Of a stretch of 64,000 bases of DNA, positions 1 to 12,819 are shown piece by piece. This DNA is from Rhodovulum sp. 12E13. GTDB lineage: Bacteria > Pseudomonadota > Alphaproteobacteria > Rhodobacterales > Rhodobacteraceae. The position numbers and the translations under genes were made by a program. Position 1 is the stretch's first letter; every line of letters starts with the position of its first letter. The DNA lies in NCBI RefSeq assembly GCF_003340565.1, contig NZ_QPLK01000007.1:1-64000 (forward strand), given 5' to 3'. A model generated the notes under the pieces. It did not search any database and had not been told where the DNA came from. It worked only from the letters and a program-made list of their open reading frames with translations.

Positions 1-800
1 TCTTTGCCGGAAACCACGGGGTCTGCGCGCAGGGGGTCAACCCCTTCCCGCAGGCGGTGACGGCGCAGATGGTGGCCAACTTCCGCGCCGGCGGGGCGGC
101 GATCAACCAGCTTTGCGGGGTGGCCGGTGCCGAGCTGTCGGTGGTGGCCCTCGATCTCGACCGGCCCACGGCGGATTTCACCCAGGCGCCGGCGATGACC
201 GAGCCCGACGCCCTCGCCGCGCTGCGCGCCGGGGCCGATGCGGTCGATGCCTCGTCGGACGTGCTGATCCTCGGCGAGATGGGTATCGGCAACACCACGG
301 TCGCCGCCGCGCTGGCCCACGCGCTCTTCGGCGGCACGGCGGCCGATTGGTCCGGGCCGGGCACCGGCGCCGATCCCGCCGGAGTGGCGCGCAAGGCCGA
401 GGTCGTGGCGCGCGGGGTGGCGCGCCATGCGGGCCTCTCGCCCATGGGCACCCTCGCGGCGCTCGGCGGGCGCGAACAGGCCGCGCTCTGCGGCGCGGTG
501 CTCGCCGCGCGTGCGGCGCGGATTCCGGTGATCCTCGACGGGTTCATCTGTACCGCGGCGGTGGCCCCGCTGTACGCCGCCGACCCCGCCCTGATCGCCC
601 ATTGCCTCGCCGGGCATCGCAGCGCCGAGCCCGGCCACGCCCGCCTGCTCGCGGCGATGGACCTCGCGCCGCTGCTCGATCTGGGCCTGCGACTGGGCGA
701 GGGCACCGGGGCCGCACTCGCCCTCGGCCTGCTGCGCGGGGCGCTCGCCTGCCACGACGGCATGGCGACCTTCGCGGAGGCGGGGATCGCGGGCGGATGA
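1..800 (+). CDS. cobT: CobT, nicotinate-nucleotide:dimethylbenzimidazole phosphoribosyltransferase (5' truncated by window edge)
   Basis: The product transfers phosphoribose from nicotinate mononucleotide to 5,6-dimethylbenzimidazole, making alpha-ribazole phosphate for the lower ligand of cobalamin in the cytosol. The reading frame is open from base 3, and about 265 residues are visible of a family usually near 340, so the N-terminus lies outside the window. Seen directly: a FAGNHGV...[11 protein letters not shown] block at the start, a GEMGIGNTT phosphate-binding loop, [10 protein letters not shown], and a C-terminal [13 protein letters not shown] block that holds the family's catalytic glutamate. 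Its stop overlaps the cobS start (ATGA at 797-800), so the two genes are translationally coupled and consecutive in the pathway. Identification is firm. Confidence 0.95.
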   Translation, partial: FAGNHGVCAQGVNPFPQAVTAQMVANFRAGGAAINQLCGVAGAELSVVALDLDRPTADFTQAPAMTEPDALAALRAGADAVDASSDVLILGEMGIGNTTVAAALAHALFGGTAADWSGPGTGADPAGVARKAEVVARGVARHAGLSPMGTLAALGGREQAALCGAVLAARAARIPVILDGFICTAAVAPLYAADPALIAHCLAGHRSAEPGHARLLAAMDLAPLLDLGLRLGEGTGAALALGLLRGALACHDGMATFAEAGIAGG

Positions 801-1549
801 GCGCCCTCCGGCGCCGGTGGGACGAGGCGCGCCTTGCGCTGATGCTGCTCACGCGCCTACCCGCGGGACGGATCGCGCATGACATCCCGCTTGCCCGGTC
901 CCGCTGGGCCTATCCGCTCGTGGGCGTGCCGGTGGGGCTGATCGCGGGCCTCCTGCATTGGGGCGCGCTCGGCCTCGGGGCGTCCGCCGCGGTCGCCGCG
1001 GTCGCGGCCCTCGCCGCGCTCGCCGCCGTCACCGGCGGGCTGCACCACGACGGCCTGGCCGACTTCGCCGACGGCCTGGGCGGGTCTGACCGGGCGCAGC
1101 GGCTCGAGATCATGCGTGACAGCCGGATCGGCAGCTACGGCGTGCTGGCGCTCGGCCTGGTCGTGGCTGCCATGGGGGCCGCGATCGCCGATCTCGGGGC
1201 AGGGGTCGCGCCCGTCGCTTTCGTCGCCATCGCCGTGGCGAGCCGCTGCGCGATGCTCGCCGCCCTCGTTTTTCTGCCGCCAGCGCGGGCCGACGGCCTC
1301 GGCGCTGCGGCCCATGCGCCAGGGGGGCGGGCAGTCGCGACGGGCGGCGTTATCGCCCTTGTCTGCCTGATCCCTCTCGGCGCGACGGCCGTGCCCGTCG
1401 CCGCCGCGATGAGCGCCGCGGCGGCGGCGCTTGCCATGACCGCCCGTCGCCGCCTCGGCGGCCAGACCGGTGACGTGCTGGGCGCCGTCCAGCTTGCATC
1501 CGAAGCGGCCGGCTGGATCGCCCTTTCCGTTTCGCTATCCCCGATCTGA
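797..1549 (+). CDS. cobS: CobS, adenosylcobinamide-GDP ribazoletransferase
   Basis: CobS joins adenosylcobinamide-GDP and alpha-ribazole (phosphate) at the inner membrane, the last step of cobalamin assembly. The 250-residue product has the family length and several Ala/Leu/Val-rich membrane segments (about 40-60, 62-80, 115-165, 185-205). The signature metal-binding motif [11 protein letters not shown] is at residues 83-93 and is followed by [11 protein letters not shown] at 105-115. The start is the ATG in the ATGA overlap with cobT. The gene stands in the usual cobT-cobS pair. Immediately downstream lies a transposase remnant, so any further cob genes have been separated from it. Confidence 0.95.
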   Translation: MSALRRRWDEARLALMLLTRLPAGRIAHDIPLARSRWAYPLVGVPVGLIAGLLHWGALGLGASAAVAAVAALAALAAVTGGLHHDGLADFADGLGGSDRAQRLEIMRDSRIGSYGVLALGLVVAAMGAAIADLGAGVAPVAFVAIAVASRCAMLAALVFLPPARADGLGAAAHAPGGRAVATGGVIALVCLIPLGATAVPVAAAMSAAAAALAMTARRRLGGQTGDVLGAVQLASEAAGWIALSVSLSPI

Positions 1550-1640
1550 GCCGAGCCGGCTGCACCGCCGCGCCGCCCGGACACCGCATCCGGCCCGCAA
1601 CGATCGACCGTTCCGGCGGCTTCGGCATTCAAGCCTTGAG

Positions 1641-2001
1641 TGTCAGATCCCCTGTGAGTGTGCGGCCGTTTCTTGAAGAGCTCCGGCCTTTGGTGGTGCC
1701 AATCCTTGAGCACGTCGTTGGGCGTTCTGCCCTTCAGGACGGATTGCGGGAGCTGGCCGTTGTAGAGGCGGACGTAGCGCAGGATCGTCTGTTCGAGGTC
1801 CTCGCCGGAGCGGAAACGGTGGCTCTGCAGGACGTCCTCGATCCGGCCGTTGCACCGCTCGACCATGCCGTTCGTTTGCGGCCGCATCGGCGGCGCGAGG
1901 CGATGCTCGATCCCGAGGTCGGCGCAGAGACGGTCGAACTCGTGGTTGCCCGTTGCAGCACGCTTGCGCAGGCCGAACAGCCGGTCGGTGAACTCCTTGC
2001 C
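1641..2001 (-). mobile_element. Truncated IS481-like element, one end preserved
   Basis: The preserved end begins TGTCAGATCCCC on the plus strand at 1641, matching the TGT...ACA type of terminus in IS481 elements. The other terminus was not found between 2001 and guaB, so the element was deleted from that side. No target duplication can be assigned. Confidence 0.6.
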
Positions 2002-2058
2002 GTAGCACATCTTGAAGCGAGCGGTTGACGCGGCCATGGACGGCTGCGGAGCCATCAT
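1641..2058 (-). pseudogene. IS481-family transposase, C-terminal fragment
   Basis: Only the last third of an IS481-type DDE integrase survives. Recognisable blocks, read on the minus strand from about 2001, are GKEFTDRLFGLRKRA, HEFDRLCADLGIEHR, PQTNGMVERCNGRIEDVLQ (containing the catalytic Glu), FRSGEDLEQTILRYVRLYN and the terminal KRPHTHRGSDT. The two catalytic Asp residues and the N-terminal helix-turn-helix are missing. The sequence just upstream of the homology (2002-2058) does not match the family, and the second Asp that should precede NGKEFTD is already gone. The open frame runs out of the element into flanking DNA with no stop at its end. This is a non-functional relic between cobS and guaB. 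Confidence 0.85.
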
Positions 2059-2347
2059 GGAGCGCAGCAGTCCGCCATCCTGATTGTCGCGCTGATCTCA
2101 CCCAGATTGTCGCGCTGCAGCGCCGGCGGTTGGCCCGAATGGCAGCTCGCGGCCGAGAGCCGCCATCTGTTGCCACGCCTCTGCGGGGCCGTTCCACACC
2201 GGCAGCCTGCATCAGTTCACCCGAATTCTTATCCTTTTTTGCATCAGTCTGCATCAGTCACGGATGCGATGTTCCTGGTAATGTCCGGTTATGTTCTGGC
2301 TCCCTTCCAAGGCGGATCTCACCGTTCTTCAGCCCCCAAGCCTTTGA
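2059..2347. other. Intergenic debris between IS remnant and guaB
   Basis: No credible gene was seen. The stretch holds a direct repeat of ATTGTCGCGCTG (near 2083 and 2106). It also holds three copies of TGCATCAGT (near 2208 and two around 2245-2260), and a short minus-strand open frame (about 2107-2219, containing AEAWQQMAALGRELPFGP) that could be a scrap of another gene. It is less GC-rich than its surroundings near 2225-2345, which fits decayed mobile DNA. Confidence 0.35.
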
Positions 2348-6659
<4,312 letters not shown>

Positions 6660-6701
6660 GCGCGTGCCTTTCGCCTCGTGGGTCGGGCGAGGGGCGCGGC
6701 C

Positions 6702-8096
6702 CTAGCGCAGCGCCGCCAGCACCCGCGCCCAGCTGCGGATGCCCTTGTGAAAGCTCTCGACGTCGTATTTCTCGTTGGGCGAGTGCAGGCCGTCGTCGTC
6801 CTTGCCCCACCCTGCCAGCAACGAATCCATCCCCAGAACCGACTTGAAGTAGCCCGCCACGGGGATCGAGCCGCCCGAGCCGACGAAGGCCGCCGCTTCC
6901 CCCCATTCGTCGGTCAGCGCGCGGCGCGCGATCTCGAAGGCGGGGCTGGAGGTGTCCATCCGGCTCGCGGGCGAGGCGCCGTGGCCCTGGAACTCGACCG
7001 TGCAGTCGTCGGGCACCATGGAACGCACCATCGCGCGGAACGAGGCGCGGATGGCAAGCGGGTCCTGGGCCCCCACGAGGCGGAACGAGACCTTGGCCGA
7101 GGCCTGGCTCGGCAGCACCGTCTTGAAGCCGTCGCCGGTATAGCCGCCGACGATTCCGTTCGGCTCGGCCGTGGGGCGCGACCAGAGCATCTCGAGCGCC
7201 ATGCGCCCCTGCTCGCCCGCGAGGTCGCGCAGCCCCACGGCGCCGAGAAACGCCTCGTGGTCGAAGCCGAGCGCCTGCCACGCCGCGCGCATCTCGTCCG
7301 CAAGCTCGGGCACACCGTCGTAGAAGCCGGGAATCGTCACCCGGCCCGTCTCGTCGTGGAGCGCGGCGAGCACGCGGGCCAGCACGCGGATCGGGTTCAT
7401 CGCCGCGCCGCCATACATGCCGGAATGCAGGTCGCGGTCGGGGCAGGTGATGGTGATCTCCTCCTGCAGCATGCCGCGAAGCTGGGTGACGATGGCGGGC
7501 ACGCGGTCGGCGAAGAGGCCGGTGTCGCAGATCAGCGCGAGATCGGCGCGCAGTTCGTCGGCGTGCGCCTCGAGGAACGGGACGAGCGAGGGCGAGCCCG
7601 ATTCCTCCTCGCCCTCGAAGAAGATCGTGAGGTTGGCAGGCAGGGTGCCGTGGACCGCCCGCCACGCCCGGCACGCCTCGACGAAGGTCATCAGCTGGCC
7701 CTTGTCGTCGGCCGCGCCGCGGGCGCGGATCACGGGGCCGTTCGGCGTCTGCTCGATGGCGGGGTCGAAGGGGTCGCGGTGCCACAGGTGCAGGGGGTCG
7801 ACCGGCTGCACGTCGTAATGGCCGTAGAAGAGATAGCGCCCGGCCGGCGCGCCCTCGGGCGCGGCATGGGCCACGACCATCGGGTGGCCCGGCGTGTCGC
7901 GGCGGGCGGCGTCGAAGCCGAGGCTGTCGAGGTCGGCGACGAGCCAGTCGGCGGCGCGCCTGCACTCGGCCGCATAGGCGGGGTCGGTCGAGATGGAGGG
8001 GATGCGCAGCAGCTCCATCAGCCGGGCCGTCGCGGCGTCGAGATCGGCGTCGATCCGGGCGAGCACGGGGTCGAGGATGGGGTCTGCGTCCTTCAT
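6702..8096 (-). CDS. M20-family metallodipeptidase
   Basis: This is a 464-residue cytosolic metallopeptidase of the M20/M28 clan (carnosinase-like or DapE-like), expected to hydrolyse small peptides with two zinc ions. The metal site is visible as LFYGHYDVQP, then RGAADDKGQ with a bridging Asp, then FFEGEEESGSPS with the catalytic Glu pair. The dimerisation (lid) domain runs roughly from residue 200 to 310 and contains DLHSGMYGGAAMNP. GSGGSIPVAGYFK and SPNEKYDVESFHKG near the C-terminus complete the site. No signal peptide is seen. The substrate cannot be told from sequence. The gene follows a repeat-rich non-coding region and precedes ppc. Confidence 0.9.
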   Translation of the reverse strand: MKDADPILDPVLARIDADLDAATARLMELLRIPSISTDPAYAAECRRAADWLVADLDSLGFDAARRDTPGHPMVVAHAAPEGAPAGRYLFYGHYDVQPVDPLHLWHRDPFDPAIEQTPNGPVIRARGAADDKGQLMTFVEACRAWRAVHGTLPANLTIFFEGEEESGSPSLVPFLEAHADELRADLALICDTGLFADRVPAIVTQLRGMLQEEITITCPDRDLHSGMYGGAAMNPIRVLARVLAALHDETGRVTIPGFYDGVPELADEMRAAWQALGFDHEAFLGAVGLRDLAGEQGRMALEMLWSRPTAEPNGIVGGYTGDGFKTVLPSQASAKVSFRLVGAQDPLAIRASFRAMVRSMVPDDCTVEFQGHGASPASRMDTSSPAFEIARRALTDEWGEAAAFVGSGGSIPVAGYFKSVLGMDSLLAGWGKDDDGLHSPNEKYDVESFHKGIRSWARVLAALR

Positions 8097-8164
8097 GGCG
8101 GGCCTCCTGCGGTCGGGAGCGCGACCCTACCAGCACGCGCCCCCGTGTCCAGCCGGCGGGCGAG

Positions 8165-8300
8165 GGACGGGGCGGGTGAAGGGACGGGGCGGGTGAAGGG
8201 ACGGTGCCGGCGGCGGAACGGGGCCGGCGGCGGGACGGGGCCGGCGGAGGGACGGGGCCGGCGGAGGGACGGGGCCGGCGGAGGGACGGGGCGGGCAGCC
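8165..8300. repeat. Tandem array, eight copies of a 17-bp unit
   Basis: Eight consecutive 17-bp units occupy this span. Three central copies (8233-8283) are GGACGGGGCCGGCGGAG or differ from it at one base, and the first two copies are the variant GGACGGGGCGGGTGAAG. The array sits just upstream of the M20 peptidase start, in DNA with no credible gene. A 17-bp period is not a multiple of three, which argues against a coding role. Confidence 0.85.
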
Positions 8301-8331
8301 GCCGGCCACCGGGCGGGCAGGGCGAAAAACG

Positions 8332-8411
8332 GGGCCCTCCCGCCTCCGTTCGCCGCCTTGCGGCGGCTCGCTCCGTTGGGCCCGGCGCCGGCTGGCGCCG
8401 GCGCGGTCGCG
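8332..8411 (-). repeat. Dispersed intergenic element, family 2, copy 1 (inverted)
   Basis: Read on the minus strand, 8332-8383 carries GGGCCCAACGGAGCGAGC, a short GCCGCC/GGCGGC hairpin, then AACGGAGGCGGGAG. The same approximately 50-bp sequence recurs in direct orientation at 33502-33552. Next to it (8384-8411) is a GCGCCGGC inverted repeat. The rest of the 546-base gap between the M20 gene and the DUF1289 gene shows no gene and only GC-rich low-complexity sequence. Confidence 0.7.
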
Positions 8412-8642
8412 CGGGGCAAGCGGCGGTGCGCCCATGCCGGTAACGGCGCGGCCGCGCCGCGCCGGGCAGGGCCGGGGTGGACCGGGACGGGCAGGGCCGG
8501 AGCGAAACCGGCAGGGCCGGCCGCCACCGGAAGCAGGCAGCCGGGTCGATTGCACGGCCCCCGCGCGCGTCGGGGGCCGAAACCCGCAGCTCTCCCGCAC
8601 GCGGCACGGGCGACGCTGCCCGGGCGCTGCCGGCGGGGCCGC

Positions 8643-8915
8643 TCAGAGCTTGGGCGGCTCGCCCCGATCCGCCGGGCCGGGCGCGCTCCCGGCGCGGGCG
8701 CGGCGGCCGCCGCGGCGCCGCTTCACGCGGCCTGCGCGGTCGGGCAGGTCGGCCAGCACATCGCGCCGCTCGTCGGCGCTCATGACCGACCACATGCCGA
8801 TCTCCTGGATCGTGCGGAAGCAGCCGACACAGATCCGCTCGGTCGGATGGATCTGGCAGACCTTGATGCAGGGGCTCTCCGGCTCGTCGCGGCGCCACAC
8901 GTCGTCTCGGCCCAT
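8643..8915 (-). CDS. DUF1289 family protein (small Cys-rich protein)
   Basis: This is a 90-residue protein with the DUF1289 signature SPCIKVCQIHPTERICVGC: four cysteines spaced C-x3-C-x9-C-x2-C at about residues 16-33, followed by FRTIQEIGMW. The pattern suggests a metal or iron-sulfur site, but the family has no established function. The C-terminus (from about residue 62) is very basic (KRRRGGRRARAG). Its ATG lies one base after the ruvX stop (TGACATG), so it is almost certainly translated from the same message as ruvX. An in-frame upstream ATG inside ruvX is less likely. Confidence 0.8.
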   Translation of the reverse strand: MGRDDVWRRDEPESPCIKVCQIHPTERICVGCFRTIQEIGMWSVMSADERRDVLADLPDRAGRVKRRRGGRRARAGSAPGPADRGEPPKL

Positions 8916-8916
8916 G

Positions 8917-9426
8917 TCACTCCCTCTCTTCGACGCGCAGATGCGCCATGCGGTCGAGCGCACCCTGCAGGATGTAGGCGGCCGCGACCTTGTCGATGAC
9001 CTCGGCCCGGCGGGCGCGGCTGGCATCGGCCTCGATCAGCGCCCGCTCGGCGGCCACGGTCGACAGCCGCTCGTCCCAGAACGCCATCGGCAGATCGGTC
9101 AGCCGCTCGAGGTTGCGGGCGAAGGCGCGCGCGGACTGGGCGCGCGGCCCTTCCGTTCCGTCCATGTTGCGGGGCAGGCCGAGCACCACGCCGCCCACCT
9201 CGCGCCCGCCGAGCAGCTCCAGAAGCCGCGCGGCGTCGGCGCCGAACTTCGTCCGCTTCAGCGTCTCGACCGGCGTCGCCGAGCCGAGCAGCCGGTCGGA
9301 GAGCGCCACGCCGATCGTCTTCGTGCCGAGATCGAGCCCGGCGATCGGCCGGCCCGGCGGCACCGCGCCGGCGAAGTCCTCGATCGTCTCGCAGATCACG
9401 GCGCCCGCGGCCTTCCGTTCGGGCAC
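8917..9426 (-). CDS. ruvX: RuvX/YqgF Holliday-junction-resolvase-like protein
   Basis: RuvX is an RNase H-fold nuclease implicated in pre-16S rRNA 5'-end maturation and formerly proposed as a Holliday junction resolvase. The 169-residue protein shows GLDLGTKTIGVALSD with the first catalytic Asp, VVLGLPRNMDGTEGP, and FWDERLSTVAAERAL followed by a C-terminal EVIDKVAAAYILQ helix with the last acidic residue. Length and motif order match the family. It is the first gene of a two-gene unit with DUF1289. About 115 bases separate it from ccmI upstream. Confidence 0.93.
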   Translation of the reverse strand: MPERKAAGAVICETIEDFAGAVPPGRPIAGLDLGTKTIGVALSDRLLGSATPVETLKRTKFGADAARLLELLGGREVGGVVLGLPRNMDGTEGPRAQSARAFARNLERLTDLPMAFWDERLSTVAAERALIEADASRARRAEVIDKVAAAYILQGALDRMAHLRVEERE

Positions 9427-9541
9427 GGCACCGCTGCGCGCCGAAGGGCGCCGCCCCGTGCCGCGCCGTCGCCCGCCTCCGTCCGGTCGGGATATGCCGG
9501 CACGACCATGCCGCCCTCAGCCATGCCGGGCACCGCGCGCC

Positions 9542-10771
9542 TCATTGCGCCACGCCTGCGTCGCGGGCAGCGCGCAGAATGGGCAGGCGCGCGACCTCGT
9601 CTTCGAAGACCTGCTGCGCCTCTGCCCAGATCGCGGCCGCCTGCTCGCGCCGGCCGAGCACGCCATAGGCGCGGATCAGGCGCGCCCAGTCCTCGGGGGG
9701 GCCGCCGGTGGTGGCCAGCCGCTCCGACAGGCCCGAGACCATGCCCTCGATCATCTGCATCCGCTCGGCCGGGCTCATGCCCTCGGCCGCTTCCACGTCG
9801 GAGGGGGCGGGGCCTCGGGGCGCGGTGCCTTCGGGGGCGGGCGGCAGCCGATAGTCGATGCCGGCCCGCGCGGCGGCCTGCTCGATCTGCGCGCGGATCG
9901 GGCCGATCCACGGGGCGTCGGCCGGCCCCTCGCGCAGCTGTGCCTGCCAGATGCGGAAGGCGAGGTCGGGCCGGCCGGTCTGCAGCTGCATGGCGCCCAT
10001 GTAGTAGCGCGCCGTGCCGTTGCCGGGGTCGCGGGCGAGCGCCTCCTCGAAGGCGCGTTCGGCCTCGGGCGAGACGTAGCCGCCCGCCGCCAGCACCATG
10101 AGATCGCCGTAATCGGCCCAGTCCCGGGCGGTGGCGGCCGGCCCGAGGATCTCGATCACCCGCTTCTGCGCGGCATGGGCGGCGGCGAAATTGCCGAGGC
10201 CCGCCTCGTTGCGCGCAAGCAGGCGATGGCCGTCGAGGTCCGAGGGGCGCTCGGCCACCGTCGCGCGCAGCCGGTCCATCAGCTCGAGAAAATCGGCCGA
10301 AGCGGAGGGATCGGGCGCGGAAGGCAGGCTTGCCTCGGCCTGCGCCTGCGTCGGGCGGGTCGCGCGGCGCTCGGCGGCGTCGTCGAGACGGGCCACCAGC
10401 GGCATGTCGGGGTAGGCGGGCGCGCCGATTACGGTGTAGAGCCAGAGGCTGCCGCCGAGCACCGCCACGCCCGACAGGGCGGCGGTGACGAGGGTCGCGG
10501 CCTTCGGTGCGCGGCCCGTCGGCCCGGTCTCGGCAGAGGCACGGTCGGCCTCGAGGATGCGCCGCTTGATCTCGGTGCGCAGGCGCTCGGCCTCCTCCTC
10601 GCCGACAAGCCCGCGCGCGAGATCCTTGTCCACCGCGGCAAGCTGGTCGCGGTAGATCCGGATGTCGAAGCGCTCCATCTCGGCCTCGGCATCCTGCGCG
10701 CGGAGCAGGGCGAGCGCGATCAGCCCCGTCACGGCGAGCGCCAGCCCCGCGGCCACGATCCAGAACAGCAT
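9542..10771 (-). CDS. ccmI: CcmI, cytochrome c biogenesis apocytochrome chaperone
   Basis: CcmI holds apocytochrome c at the periplasmic face of the inner membrane for haem ligation by CcmF/H. The 409-residue protein begins with a membrane segment (MLFWIVAAGLALAVTGLIAL). A cytoplasmic loop rich in charged residues follows (RIYRDQLAAVDKDLARGLVGEEEAERLRTEI split over residues 40-70, typical of CcmI). A second membrane segment (about 92-115) comes next, then a long periplasmic tetratricopeptide region. TPR-like helices include FAAAHAAQKRVIEIL, AERAFEEALARDPGNGTARYYMGAMQL and EDWARLIRAYGVLGR. This gene stands alone, not in a ccm operon, as is common in Rhodobacterales. It diverges from soxB. Confidence 0.88.
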   Translation of the reverse strand: MLFWIVAAGLALAVTGLIALALLRAQDAEAEMERFDIRIYRDQLAAVDKDLARGLVGEEEAERLRTEIKRRILEADRASAETGPTGRAPKAATLVTAALSGVAVLGGSLWLYTVIGAPAYPDMPLVARLDDAAERRATRPTQAQAEASLPSAPDPSASADFLELMDRLRATVAERPSDLDGHRLLARNEAGLGNFAAAHAAQKRVIEILGPAATARDWADYGDLMVLAAGGYVSPEAERAFEEALARDPGNGTARYYMGAMQLQTGRPDLAFRIWQAQLREGPADAPWIGPIRAQIEQAAARAGIDYRLPPAPEGTAPRGPAPSDVEAAEGMSPAERMQMIEGMVSGLSERLATTGGPPEDWARLIRAYGVLGRREQAAAIWAEAQQVFEDEVARLPILRAARDAGVAQ

Positions 10772-10895
10772 GGCGTCTCCTCGTCCTGCCTGCGCTCCGA
10801 AATAGTCGAGGCCCGCCCCGCCCGGAACCCCCCGCGACAACGCTTCCAACGGGCCTGCCGGCGCGGCGTCCGGCCGGGTGTCGTGCGGTCTGCGC

Positions 10896-10939
10896 CGCGC
10901 CCGCCCCGCGCCCGCCCCGCGCCCGCCCCGCGCCCGTCC
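10896..10939. repeat. Four tandem copies of an 11-bp unit in the ccmI-soxB divergent gap
   Basis: CGCGCCCGCCC is repeated four times (10896, 10907, 10918, 10929; the last copy has one change). It lies in the 324-base divergent spacer between ccmI and soxB, which must hold both promoters. No clear -35/-10 or operator was recognised in the rest of the spacer. Confidence 0.75.
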
Positions 10940-11095
10940 CGGCCGCGGCGACCTGGGCCGCCCCCCGGCCACGCCGCGCCCTTCCCGCTGTCGCAATCCG
11001 TCACCATCCTGCCGCTTGCAGGCGTGGCGCACATCCCCCCGCCTGCCAAACCGGAAAGGCCAGCCCGCAGCAGAATCCGCAGGGAGCGTGAGATC

Positions 11096-12340
11096 ATGCG
11101 CCGCTATTCCGCCGCCGCCATCGTCCGCGAGGCCGCCCGCCACCACGAGGGGTGGGAGCGCGCCTGGGCCTCGCCCGAGCCCAAGCGGAAATACGACGCG
11201 ATCATCGTCGGCGGAGGCGGCCACGGCCTCGCCACGGCCTACTACCTCGGCAGGAACTTCGGCCTCACGAACGTCGCGGTGCTCGAGAAGGGCTGGCTGG
11301 GGGGCGGCAACACCGGCCGCAACACCACGATCATCCGCTCCAACTACCTGCAGGATCCGTCGGCCGCGATCTACGAAAAGGCGCGCGCGCTCTACGAGAC
11401 GATGAGCCAGGATCTCAACTACAACGTCATGTTCAGCCCGCGCGGCGTGATGATGCTGGCCCAGACCGAGCACGAGGTGCGCGGCTACAGGCGCACCGCC
11501 CACGCCAACGCCCTGCAGGGCGTCGACACGGAGTTCGTCGGCCCCGAGCGGGTGAAGGAACTGTGCCCGATCATCAACATCGAGGGCCCCCGCTACCCGG
11601 TGCTCGGCGCCCTGTGGCAGGCGCGGGCCGGCACCGCCCGGCACGATGCGGTGGCCTGGGGCTATGCGCGGGCGTGCTCGGCGATGGGCATGGACATCAT
11701 CCAGAAATGCGAGGTGACCGGCGTGCGCTCGTCGAACGGGCAGGTGATGGGGGTGGACACGACGCGCGGGCCGATCGACTGCGACAAGCTCGGCATCGTG
11801 GTGGCGGGCCATTCCGGCGCGCTGGCCGAGATGGCGGGCTTCCGCCTGCCGATCGAGTCGGTGGCGCTGCAGGCGCTGGTGAGCGAGCCGATCAAGCCGG
11901 TGATGGACGTGGTGGTGATGGCCAACACCGTGCACGGCTACATGAGCCAGTCCGACAAGGGCGAAATGGTGATCGGTGGCGGCGCCGACGGCTACAACAA
12001 CTACACCCAGCGCGGCAGCTTCCACCACATCGAGGAGACGGTGCGCGCGCTGATCGAGACCTTCCCGATCATCTCGCGGCTCAAGATGCTGCGCCACTGG
12101 GGCGGCATCGTCGACATGACCGGCGACCGCTCGCCGATCATCTCGAAGACGCCGCTCGGCAACTGCTTCATCAATTGCGGCTGGGGCACGGGGGGCTTCA
12201 AGGCGATTCCCGGCTCGGGCTGGGCGATGGCCGAACTGATGGCCAGGGGCGGCTCGCCGCTCGCTTCGGCCTTCACGCTCGAGCGCTTCCGCGAGGGCCG
12301 GTTCATCGACGAGAGCGTCGCCGCGGGGGTGGCGCACTGA
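11096..12340 (+). CDS. soxB: Sarcosine oxidase, beta subunit
   Basis: SoxB is the FAD/FMN-binding beta subunit of heterotetrameric sarcosine oxidase, which oxidatively demethylates sarcosine to glycine in choline/betaine and creatinine catabolism. The 414-residue protein has a dinucleotide fold at YDAIIVGGGGHGLATAYYL (about residues 33-51), then LEKGWLGGGNTGRNTT (the flavin-binding GGGN region), and a C-terminal GDRSPIISKTPLGNCFINCGWGTGGFKA block typical of the beta subunit. The start ATG has AGGGAG upstream. Normally soxB is followed immediately by soxD. Here soxD starts 1.66 kb downstream with other ORFs between, so separate transcription or a long polycistronic message must be assumed. Confidence 0.96.
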   Translation: MRRYSAAAIVREAARHHEGWERAWASPEPKRKYDAIIVGGGGHGLATAYYLGRNFGLTNVAVLEKGWLGGGNTGRNTTIIRSNYLQDPSAAIYEKARALYETMSQDLNYNVMFSPRGVMMLAQTEHEVRGYRRTAHANALQGVDTEFVGPERVKELCPIINIEGPRYPVLGALWQARAGTARHDAVAWGYARACSAMGMDIIQKCEVTGVRSSNGQVMGVDTTRGPIDCDKLGIVVAGHSGALAEMAGFRLPIESVALQALVSEPIKPVMDVVVMANTVHGYMSQSDKGEMVIGGGADGYNNYTQRGSFHHIEETVRALIETFPIISRLKMLRHWGGIVDMTGDRSPIISKTPLGNCFINCGWGTGGFKAIPGSGWAMAELMARGGSPLASAFTLERFREGRFIDESVAAGVAH

Positions 12341-12351
12341 GGATGGTGCGG

Positions 12352-12588
12352 TCAATCGCCTCCGCCGCCATCGGCGCTCCGACCGAAGCTCTGCGCCCCG
12401 CCGCCATCCTCGGCGGCGCGGCGCCCGGCACGCCATCGGGAGAGGGCCCAGACGCCGTTCTCGGGTTCCGTTCTGGCGCGGAAGGGAGGCCGGCGTGGGC
12501 GATGTGCGCCGCGGATGAGCGCGCCGGAGAGCGCGGTGACGATCGGCAGCAGCCGGCCGGCGAAGGGCAGATCGCGGGCGCAACCCAT
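12352..12588 (-). CDS. Doubtful small ORF, 78 residues, in the soxB-soxD gap
   Basis: I do not recognise this frame. It starts MGCARDLPFAGRLLPIV, has one hydrophobic stretch (about residues 10-25) and ends in GGGGD. A GGAAGAG sequence precedes the ATG at a usable distance. The neighbouring ORF at 12610-12777 also ends in GGGGD. The frame could be a chance opening in GC-rich DNA, and nothing beyond the ribosome-binding site and hydrophobic patch supports it. Confidence 0.2.
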   Translation of the reverse strand: MGCARDLPFAGRLLPIVTALSGALIRGAHRPRRPPFRARTEPENGVWALSRWRAGRRAAEDGGGAQSFGRSADGGGGD

Positions 12589-12609
12589 CCGCTCTTCCGG
12601 TCGAGGCGG

Positions 12610-12777
12610 TCAGTCGCCGCCCCCGCCACAAACGGTAACGTCGCCGGTATGGGCGCCGGTATAGGCGCAGCCCGCCGTGCCGCGCCGGTTGCGCGCCGCG
12701 CAGGGGCGCATCGCCGCAAGAGTCACCAGCATGGCGCGCGCCAGGGGCCGCGTGGCACCGAGGAAATCGGTCGTCAC
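12610..12777 (-). CDS. Doubtful small ORF, 55 residues, Cys-containing
   Basis: A minus-strand frame from a GTG at 12777 (or an ATG at 12732 giving 40 residues) reads TDFLGATRPLARAMLVTLAAMR, then a Cys/Gly-rich tail with TAGCAYTGAHTGDVTVCGGGGD. The tail composition is not what random GC-rich sequence usually gives, but no family is recognised and the ribosome-binding site is weak. It could encode a small secreted or membrane peptide, or be spurious. Confidence 0.25.
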   Translation of the reverse strand: MTTDFLGATRPLARAMLVTLAAMRPCAARNRRGTAGCAYTGAHTGDVTVCGGGGD

Positions 12778-12819
12778 AGGGCGCGCGGGCGAGCCGGCGC
12801 TGGCCGGCCCGCCGGCGCC

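Noticed and set aside
8165-8300. CRISPR array
   Set aside because: Units are directly abutting 17-mers without unique spacers, and no cas gene is present.
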